NCBI GenBank assembly: GCA_033297075.1
Contig: MU858208.1
Coordinates: 24,721 to 88,720, forward strand
From: Rhypophila decipiens
Taxonomy: Eukaryota > Ascomycota > Sordariomycetes > Sordariales > Naviculisporaceae
DNA: 64,000 bases
Direction of reading: 5' to 3'
The translations under genes were made by a program, and so were the position numbers. Positions 37,543-45,173 of this stretch are shown here, one piece after another (position 1 is the stretch's first letter; the number at the start of each line of letters is the position of its first letter). A model generated the notes under the pieces. The model worked only from the letters and a program-made list of their open reading frames with translations, was not told where the DNA came from and made no database searches.

Positions 37543-38313
37543 TTTCAACAATGAAGAATGCTACTGTGCTCCCAAATCAGCAAATGTTTAGAAGCCCCCC
37601 AACGCAAAGAATAAATGGCTATGTATAACATACGAATCGTCCTTGGATTCTATATGTGCCCTAGATTTCCTTGATCCTGAACATATCAACGGTCTTGGAG
37701 GAAACTGCGAACAAGGCGGTCAAGCTCTTGGTGGTTGACAAATTGGAGTTAGAAGAAGGGAGTTGAAGAGCTTATGTCGCGGTAGGCAGTAGCAGGCGCA
37801 GATTGCACTTCAGGAGGCGACACATGATTTAGGCATACGCAAGCCTCGATTTGCAAAACGTATGTATCAGCTGGGTGCTCGGGAGCGTTGAAGTTTAAAC
37901 AAGTGCATTGTTCTCCAGGGCGTTGTGCAGCCTTGGCTCCCTGTGGACGATGACGTGGTGCCCCTACTTGGTGGGCCCGGGAGCGTTCGCATTGGCCCCC
38001 CTATTACGAATAGGGCGCCAATGCGAACGCTCCCCGGCCCACCAAGTAATGGTGCCTGCCGGATGACAAGGTGTGCCTGTATGGAAGCTTGGCGCCCGGG
38101 ACAACATTGCACGTACGGTACATTGTATCGCGTATTGAAGAGTAAGTGATACGGAAATTCTGTGTACCGTACAATTGATAACAATCTTGGCGCACCCGTG
38201 ACAGCGTGTTAATGAACTGCAATCTCGACGCGACGCGAGTCGATCCCCGCCAAATATCGACATCGTCAGCCACGGTTTGCAATCAGCAAGAATTATTTGT
38301 CGCAAAAATCACG
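37543..38313. promoter_or_regulatory. Divergent promoter of the lipase and AT-hook genes
   Basis: 771 bp between two start codons on opposite strands. It contains the 80-bp palindromic element described separately. An in-frame ATG at 38212 lies in the presumed leader of the AT-hook gene. Confidence 0.55.
37967..38046. repeat. 80-bp GC-rich near-perfect palindrome between TA dinucleotides
   Basis: Two 40-bp arms fold back on each other around a 3-nt loop. The outer 30 bp match with one mismatch; the inner part pairs CCCTATT with AATAGGG apart from one mismatch and one bulged base. Termini are CTTGGTGGGC and GCCCACCAAG. A TA dinucleotide lies directly outside each end (37965-37966, 38047-38048), consistent with a TA target duplication of a foldback or MITE-type element. 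It encodes nothing. The alternative is a large regulatory or transcriptional hairpin. Confidence 0.75.
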
Positions 38314-40506
38314 ATGGCTCCAAGAAGGGAAATCTTGGACTCTGAAGACGAAGGTGATGATTTCGATTCACTCAATGAGGAAAACCACGACGATCAGAAT
38401 GCCCAATTCACTCTCAACGGCGAGATTGGCGACCACGACAATGATGGCAATGAAGGGGACAAGATTCCTCCTTCCGACAAGACAACAAGCCATAGCACTG
38501 GCTCGACTGACCCGGCCTTCTTTCAGCGCATATACGACGAGCAACAAGCTGCCGCATTAGCTCAGGATATGGCTGACAGCCCCGCTCCCGGCGCAAGGCC
38601 GGCATCATCTGGAAATCTCACCTCCCCAGGAAGGCCGAAGCCGGTCCAGCCAGCTTCCAATGAAAAATCGGCATTGACCTCGGTCACGGATCCAGTTTCT
38701 GGCAGCCGGAAGACCAAGAAGCCCAGGCTGAGCAGCAAGGAGGTGGTTGGCTTGACCCAGCTCACTACCCCTAGGAAGGGAAATGCAGCGGCAGAGGTTG
38801 ACCCCTGGGAGATGCCTGACAGCCCTGCTCAGCCAACTCGGGCGATGGAAAGTGCATCAACGTCCAGCAGGCGGATCACGAAGTCATCCGAGAAGCGCCG
38901 ACGATCTGATCAACAATCGAGCCTTGATCTTGAGCCAGAAGTGGGAGGCATCGACCCTTACGAATTCCCAAGCACAGCCGATGCCTCGCCTATGCGGCCA
39001 CTCAAGAGAAAAAAGCGCAACCTCAAATCCAGCTCAGCTCAAGAAAGTGGTTCATCCGAGGCTATGCGATATACGGCCGACCTTGGCTCGGGTAACCAGC
39101 CAACACAAGCGACTTCTGACAATATCAATGCCCCGGAATCATCCTTGCCGCCTACCTTGCCAGCCATGTACATCGCCCCCAGAGTCCTAACAGAGAGTCA
39201 GAAGCAGCAATACCAGAGAGTGACCGTCTCCTCACAACATGAGCAACAAGAGAACGGAGTTTACCAGAACGATAATGTGTACAAGTCGAGCGGTGCCACG
39301 ACTATTGCCTACCCAACGCCAAGTCGATTTCGTTCGTCGGTTCAGAGGGGAATCACTGATGATATGCTACCGTATGCGGTTCCAGCAAGGGACCCCGATG
39401 GTCCGATGATGCAAGAACCGGTTCGTACCACTGAGAGGAGGCGCCACAATGATTTTAGCTTACCGTTTCCGTCTTCGCAGATGTCATCTCCCGACGAATT
39501 GGCAGGATCGGCTCGATCAACGCGGACTAGATCACAAGCGATGCATGGGGCTCAGCCGTCATCACAGTTAGAGTCTCCTGTAGCCACACGCAGCGCCAGA
39601 CGCCGCACAAGACACAGCAGTCCAGGAGGACACTTTGATGAGCCTATAGTCCTTGATAATACCCAACCAGCCGACGAAATTCTCCAAGACGAGATACGCC
39701 AGGGATTCGACACCAACGCACAAGTTGACCAGTCTACTAACGACGAGACCAATCTCAACGATGAGTGGGGAGTCGAGCAACAGCAGGAACCAGAGGATGA
39801 TATTGTAGAAACTATTGCCGCCGTCACTCCAGAACCACCCCCAAAGAAAAAGAGGGGCCGAAAGAAGAAGGAGCCAGTACTTGAAGAGCCTGTTTCTGAC
39901 CTAGGCTTCGGCGATGCCACGCTTCCTACGGAAGAGAGACCATCGACCATGGCTGATGCTGCACCCATTGAGGCCGAGGAGCCCCCTACCAAAAAGAGAC
40001 GTGGCCGACCACGCAAAGCCGCGGCAACCCAGCCCGAGACGCCGATTGGGGATGCCAAACATGAGACCGCTTTGGAATCAAAAGCGCCCCCCGATAATGA
40101 GAAGGGAGGGCGAAAGGGCAAGAAGAAAAACACCAAGAAAAACAAAGCAGACGACGACGAGGGTGACTTTGAGCTGAACCCACAAGCCCAAGAAATCGAG
40201 CCGGCAAGATCCCTTGCCGATATACCGGACAACCCTCGCCAGCCCGAAGCGGTCAAACAGTCAAAGACGAAGAAAACACCCGATGCTGACTATGAGGTCG
40301 AATCCAAAGAGAATGACGACAGCAAGCAACAGGGCCAAGAAAAGCAGAAAGGGCAAGGTTCAGAGGATATCGAGAAGCCCGCCCCTGGCAAAGCACCTGC
40401 TACTGCTAACAAGGCCGCCCCGATAACACCTGGAAAGGTTCAGTATCGTGTTGGTCTGAGCAGAAAGACGAGGATAGCCCCGCTGCTCAAGTCACTGAAG
40501 AAGTGA
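38314..40506 (+). CDS. AT-hook DNA-binding protein
   Basis: Probable nuclear chromatin-associated protein of 730 aa, single exon. Two AT-hook-type basic motifs are visible: KKKRGRKKK at 511-519 and the better match KKRRGRPRK at 560-568 (core RGRP), which bind the minor groove of AT-rich DNA. The rest is highly polar and low in hydrophobic residues: an acidic start (SEDEGDDFDS), Ser/Pro-rich middle, several Lys/Arg clusters (KRKKR near 230, KGKKKNTKKNK near 600) and a conserved-looking basic C-terminus (YRVGLSRKTRIAPLLK, near 711-726). I recall this C-terminal motif from fungal AT-hook proteins, which supports completeness at the 3' end. The start MAPRREILDSEDE was preferred; an in-frame ATG at 38212 could add 34 residues. 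Convergent with the GPI-protein gene. Precise target genes are unknown. Confidence 0.88.
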   Translation: MAPRREILDSEDEGDDFDSLNEENHDDQNAQFTLNGEIGDHDNDGNEGDKIPPSDKTTSHSTGSTDPAFFQRIYDEQQAAALAQDMADSPAPGARPASSGNLTSPGRPKPVQPASNEKSALTSVTDPVSGSRKTKKPRLSSKEVVGLTQLTTPRKGNAAAEVDPWEMPDSPAQPTRAMESASTSSRRITKSSEKRRRSDQQSSLDLEPEVGGIDPYEFPSTADASPMRPLKRKKRNLKSSSAQESGSSEAMRYTADLGSGNQPTQATSDNINAPESSLPPTLPAMYIAPRVLTESQKQQYQRVTVSSQHEQQENGVYQNDNVYKSSGATTIAYPTPSRFRSSVQRGITDDMLPYAVPARDPDGPMMQEPVRTTERRRHNDFSLPFPSSQMSSPDELAGSARSTRTRSQAMHGAQPSSQLESPVATRSARRRTRHSSPGGHFDEPIVLDNTQPADEILQDEIRQGFDTNAQVDQSTNDETNLNDEWGVEQQQEPEDDIVETIAAVTPEPPPKKKRGRKKKEPVLEEPVSDLGFGDATLPTEERPSTMADAAPIEAEEPPTKKRRGRPRKAAATQPETPIGDAKHETALESKAPPDNEKGGRKGKKKNTKKNKADDDEGDFELNPQAQEIEPARSLADIPDNPRQPEAVKQSKTKKTPDADYEVESKENDDSKQQGQEKQKGQGSEDIEKPAPGKAPATANKAAPITPGKVQYRVGLSRKTRIAPLLKSLKK

Positions 40507-40817
40507 ACGATCCTAGATCCTTTGGTCTTTGGAACCTGACTGCGACATGACATTGTTATGATGGAATGATTGATGACGAGAGCAATGGGCCGGAGGCGGG
40601 TTGCGGACCTTAGTTTACGTGTATCCTAGGCAGGCGACCTGTGTATTGAAGAAACCAATATTGAAATACCAATGTATACATCTATATTGAGGTTGTGACA
40701 TGTGCATGTTATTATCGGTCCTGATCTCTACTCTCCACTCTGTTCCGTCTCTCCACCTTCGAACCCATCCGTCTCTTGCCATTCACTGTCATCTGCTGAC
40801 CTATTGCTGACATCAAC
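40507..40817. other. Convergent 3' intergenic region
   Basis: 311 bp between the stops of the AT-hook gene and the GPI-anchored protein gene; presumed 3' UTRs. No gene seen. Confidence 0.55.
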
Positions 40818-41861
40818 TCAGAGAACCAGCAAACTGAAGAGGAGAACCGCAGCAAGGGACACGACCATGTTACCCAGAGGTTGCAGTCCCAAGGCCCTCT
40901 CAGCACCAGCGGTGATGACACCAGGATCAGGGGCAGAATCACCACCCTGGCCGTTAGAGGAGGTTCCCTTGTTGTCGGATGCTAAGAACAAGACAAACAT
41001 GTGTTAGTTTGGACAGACAGAACAAGGGTAAAACAAATCAAAAACACGTTAGCGCAAAAACTTACAATCCATAGCAGCACACATCTCCACCAAGGTAGCG
41101 TTACTTTTTAGCTCCTCCAGCCAGGCCTTCTTGTCTTGCCATTTCCCCTTTTCGTCGTCGTTCTCATCACCACCTCCACCCTCTGTCGTCTCATTCTTGC
41201 CGCCATGATAGTACCTCCCTCTACCCCCACCACCGCCAGCAGTAGACGTACCATTCCCACCAGCCTTGTCCATCATCTTCTCAAGCTTCTTCAGCATCTT
41301 ACACATACTCTCCCTCTCCAAAACAGAACAATACGCCGTAAGGGTATCATTCCCCTGCAAGGAAGCCAGTTCCTGCGCAGAATCCTCCACCATAGCCTGC
41401 ATCGTTTCCATTTTTTGCGCGTCGCCGTCTGTTTTGGCGCTCAAAGCAGTCGAGTTATTCACCAACGCAGTGAGTTTCTCGAGCTTGGCCATGGTGCGAC
41501 ATTGCCGGCGCATTTCTTGCTCGGCTAGGTAGGAGGAACAGCTTGCCATGAGGGTTGCGTTTGATTGGAGGGCTGTGAGTTGGGCCGCTGCTTGGGAGGC
41601 TTCGGCTTTGAGGGTGGCTGCTTTGTCTGGGGGGAGGTCGGAGAGCTTGGTTGGGTCTGAGGCGAGGGATGTGAGTTGCGTTAGGTGGGCTAGTTGCCTG
41701 CATTGGGACATGGACTTTGGGGAGGTGCTGCTGCTGTTGTTGTTGTAATGTTTGCCCCAGCCCATGTCGTTTTCGTCGTCCGTGGCATTGTCGCCGTCTC
41801 CTTTGGTGGCAAAGGCTGTTCCGGCTGCTGCGGAGAGGATGAAAAGGGGGAGGAACTTCAT
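40818..41861 (-). CDS. GPI-anchored secreted protein with three cysteine-bracketed modules
   Basis: Predicted cell-wall or plasma-membrane-outer-face protein of 319 aa; family not recognised. Exons are complement(41066..41861, 40818..40981), with an 84-bp intron (donor GTAAGT, branch CTAAC, acceptor TTCTTAG). A signal peptide is clear (MKFLPLFILSAAAGTAFA, 1-18). The C-terminus ends in a hydrophobic GPI-attachment tail (about 303-319) after a small-residue region. Between them a module repeats three times: C54-C108, C121-C178 and C187-C261. Each begins C-(R/K)-x3-(L)-x2-(L/M) and ends L-x2-N-x-T-L-x3-C, with an N-glycosylation sequon in every copy (N101, N171, N254). The first two are Ala/Leu/Glu-rich and helical; the third holds a Gly/Asn/Asp-rich insertion (about 201-240). 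A TATAAA at 42146-42151 on the minus strand may serve as its promoter, giving a long leader. It overlaps no neighbour and seems intact. Confidence 0.85.
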
Positions 41862-43658
41862 GCTGGAAAGCGGGACGTGAAAGTGAAAGAAAGTTGGCCG
41901 TCTTCTCGTGGAATCTCGTCACGGTCAGGTAAACTCAGTTGCAATAAAAGAAAGGAGAGTCGGAGAAACAATGTATGTTTAGGTGAACGAACGCGGACCT
42001 GCCGTGTGAAAGATCCTGAGCGAGAGAAGACGAAGAGAGAGGAAAAGTGAAAGAATGTAAATTGTGTGGTAGAAAAAGCTATAGCATAAGAGGAGAGAGG
42101 GTATCTGAGAGGGAAAAAGACAAAATCAAGGGGGAGCGAAATCCGTTTATATGAATTTCTTGGTCGTGGAGATGCCCCTTTTGTTCCCCTGGTACTAATG
42201 GAGCAGAATCGAACATAGCCCCAGGTCGGAGAACTAGATTTCAACAGACCGAACTGACTGACTGTCACTGATACGAGCCCAAACACTTTGCAACAAGGGC
42301 GTGGAACCTAACCAGCCAGGAGGCCTGGTTCAGGACTTCCTTTGACAGCCCTGACGAACAACAAAAAGAACATGTTCACACATGTACCTGGAAAGAAGAA
42401 CGAATCATTGTGTCGACTCTTGTTGCTCGGACAGCAAAGATCAATTCCCAGGGGATCCTTACCTTCCACGGTCAATTCGCCATCCAAGTTCAGTCGAGAC
42501 TCTATCATTGACTCGCCCGATACCTATCTTGTTTCAACTTATTATATCCACAGGCCAAGTTCTGAACTCGAGGACCATGATGGATTGTCGCAGAGACGGA
42601 TCCTGTGCTGGATCATTTTGCTCGGCAAAGCCTTATCGGGTGGCAACTAGAGATGGGTACTCTAAAGGGTACTCTGAACTTGGTGGTAAATAGAACTCAA
42701 AGGACCTTACTATATACTTGGGTGGGCTGATGTCCATGCTCGCCAATAGTTGCTGCCGCTTACCGAACGGTTTTGGACGTGTGAAAAATGTTGAAAATGA
42801 ACACGGAGAATAATCGTGATAATTAACAAGCAAAAAATAACAAAAACTCAAGGCACCCTTACTCGTCGTCGACGGCCACCACATCAATCTTCCGCAGAAG
42901 ATAGAATAGGAGCCAACTGACGAATAAGGATACCTTGAGAAAAGCCTCTTACGCATTTCTTTTTTGTGTTGTGCCCGGGATTGAACCGACACCCTCCCCT
43001 ATAATAGAGGGGGGAAGATACTTCAGCGCCGGAGGGGTACAGAGGAATTACTTTGGTCGCACGCGCTAGACCGTTGGGCTATTACCAACTCATCTCTGCT
43101 GTCGACATCCCCTCTCGGTGAAAGAGCTGCGCGCAAACCCCCTCTATATAGCTGAGAGCTGGGGTAAGCTGTGTGCCCCTCCGTGCTGAGGACGGAACCA
43201 CGGAGCTGTCCATGCCCCACCTTCGGCCTTCCGCACGGCCCCACCAGAGCCGGAAACCCACAACGCCCCACTAATAATCGACATGCAGGACCGAGCGCCA
43301 CAGTTAGTGAGGCTTGATTGAACTTTGTAGGCAGCCAGGCAAGTCCCAGCGCGCGCAACATCTCCGCGAAAAGCTCCAACTTCGCATCTTCCATCCTCCG
43401 ATCAAGTCATTTGAGCTCAGAATCTAATCCTCGAGACGATTTACCTGGCAAAACAAAACACGGACCAGTCGACTCAGCCCGATTTCCTGCCACAGAATTC
43501 TCAATCGAAGCCCGCGAGAAAACTCCCACGGTCGTAAAGAGCTACCCCCGACGAGCGACACGCACACGGCACCCTGATACGGATATTGCGCCCGTCGCAA
43601 CAACCAACCACCCACAAACGCCCTTCTAGCAGAGAAGCCGAACAAAACAAACTTAACA
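41862..43658. other. Intergenic region upstream of the GPI-protein and SmF genes
   Basis: 1.8 kb between two divergent start codons. It contains presumed leaders and promoters of both genes and a degenerate tRNA-like sequence at 42971-43092. The open frames here (up to 142 codons) overlap on both strands and lack recognisable features. Confidence 0.5.
42971..43092 (-). pseudogene. Degenerate tRNA-like sequence with A and B boxes
   Basis: On the minus strand an A-box-like TAGCCCAACGG (43081-43071) is followed 105 nt on by the end of a B-box-like GGTTCAATCCC (42987-42977). A long hairpin CCCTCTA/TAGGGG sits just before the B box, like a long variable arm or intron remnant. Four T-stem pairs form, but only about 4 of 7 acceptor pairs, and no convincing anticodon stem was found. 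There is no T-run terminator immediately after it. It is best read as a tRNA pseudogene or tRNA-derived (SINE-like) relic; a functional intron-containing tRNA is less likely. Confidence 0.4.
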
Positions 43659-44097
43659 ATGAACTTCGTCCCCGTCAACCCCAGACCGTTCCTGCAAGAT
43701 CTGGTCAACCAAGATGTTCTCGTTCGCCTAAAGTGGGGACAGACCGAATACAAGGGCAGATTGGTCGTACGTTTTTCCCTCTCTCTCACTCTTCTGCAGG
43801 AAAACGTCCAAACTAACTTGTTCCTACGTCTGTTATAGAGCATCGACAGCTACATGAACATCCAACTCAGCAACGCCGAGGAGTTTGTAGATCTCAAGTC
43901 CAAGGGCATGTTGGGGCAGATTCTCATACGGTAAAAATTGGCCCCCCCTTTCCCCTCCCTCCGGTTTTTCATTCCTGTTGATGCATGGTTTGAAACTAAT
44001 TTTACCTTGGGCGTAAAAAAAAAACAGGTGCAACAACGTCCTCTGGATCAAGAAAGCAGACAGCAACGAGAACGGAGACGTCAAGATGGAGGGCTAA
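43659..44097 (+). CDS. smx3: Small nuclear ribonucleoprotein SmF
   Basis: SmF subunit of the heteroheptameric Sm ring that binds the U-rich Sm site of U1, U2, U4 and U5 snRNAs; nuclear and cytoplasmic, required for snRNP assembly and splicing. Three exons: 43659..43766, 43839..43930 and 44028..44097, giving 89 aa, the usual family length. Introns are 72 and 97 bp with canonical ends and AACTAAC/AACTAAT branch sequences. Sm1 spans about 15-50 ([20 protein letters not shown]) and Sm2 is the C-terminal [11 protein letters not shown], typical of SmF. The N-terminal [11 protein letters not shown] also matches the family. Proteins of this kind are symmetrically dimethylated or assembled with help from PRMT5, which is the adjacent gene here; SmF itself is not the classical methylated subunit. 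Convergent with PRMT5. Confidence 0.97.
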
Positions 44098-45173
44098 GAA
44101 GTACAACCAATAACAAAACAAAAATCAATTTTCCTGCTTTATGGATGGGATGAATGGGCTGCTGGAGAAGTGTTTTGAACTGCTCGGCCGATTTGTATGA
44201 TGGGAATCGCCTGTTCGCATATGAGCGTGGCCTGACCATTTTAGTGATTGGTGTTTCTTTCGGTTGTCGTCGCACACGTCACAGCAGGGACCGACAGATG
44301 GAGGGATGAGCAACTGGATATGGGCAGCAGGTAGGTAGGTCTACAGGATCTGCCCGATCTTAAAGCAGCTAGCCGGTATACGTATCGGTCGGTCAAGCAA
44401 AGCTTTTTGGGCGAGGTTATCTCATGGCAGGGGGGCACATCGGCCAAATACCAAGATAAAAGGCAGCTGGTGAAACCTACCAGTCCGCCTCCGATCAAAC
44501 AGACTGGAGGATTGAGACAAGATCTCAGGTATTACTTTGTCCGGTTCTCTTTTCCAAAATGCGGGAAAAAGGGTAAAAGAATTTCATGGCGTTAGAATGT
44601 TATCAAGATATCCCTTTTTTTCTTTGTTTTATTCTTTGGGCAAACCAAGGTGCGGAAAGATGCGCGCTTTTCCACGGGCTGTTGCTTTTATGTATTCCGC
44701 TGTTCAACTAACTACAGCTCAAGTACTCCGGAGACTGTCTCAAGTTCCAGAATAGATGCCTTGAGTGGCTTGAATAGATGCCCCGACTAGCTGGCTTGAG
44801 TGCCTTGACTGGGCTGGAAAGTTGACTCGAACTAGAGCCTGTATATATAGTAGTAGTGCCTTTCATCAAAGCCCCCATCAGTAATACAAAAATCCGCTAG
44901 ACATCAACCCAGACCGCTTTTGCCGAATCACCCATTTTTTCCCTTTGCATAGCTTTGCCACTTTCCCTCTGGTGTCCAGAGCAGATGATGGCCTACAGTC
45001 TAACCTGTTCATAGCGATTCGTCTGAAAGTCATATCCCTAACGGCATACAGACGAAAACCCTTTACAAATACCTCAGTGTTGAGGCAGATCTTGTAAAGG
45101 TTTATAATGTAGAGCGAATCGCTATGAAGAGTATCGCTATATACAGGTTAGACTGTATCTGCCTCCCCGACTA
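44098..45173. other. Convergent intergenic region of SmF and PRMT5 with a MITE
   Basis: About 1.1 kb of presumed 3' UTRs. It holds the 160-bp element at 44996-45155. Short direct repeats of GAATAGATGCC occur near 44750-44782. No protein gene is visible. Confidence 0.6.
44996..45155. mobile_element. 160-bp MITE with TA target duplication
   Basis: The ends are inverted copies beginning CAGTCTAACCTGT (13 bp perfect) and are flanked by TA on both sides (44994-44995, 45156-45157), the target duplication of Tc1/mariner-type elements. After the 13-bp terminus the left arm continues TCATAGCGATTCG; the right arm has the same 13 bp, but only after a 15-nt insertion that itself carries a second copy of ATAGCGAT. 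Inside, CCTTTACAA/TTGTAAAGG and CCTCA/TGAGG pair again, so the element can fold into a nested hairpin. It has no coding capacity, and I saw no autonomous partner in the window. It lies 18 bp beyond the PRMT5 stop codon, so it probably falls in that gene's 3' UTR. Confidence 0.85.

Noticed and set aside
38206..38313. Longer N-terminus for the AT-hook protein
   Set aside because: The first codon of the extended frame is GTG; an in-frame ATG exists at 38212, but the MAPRREI start at 38314 fits an acidic, basic-tipped N-terminus of this protein type better.
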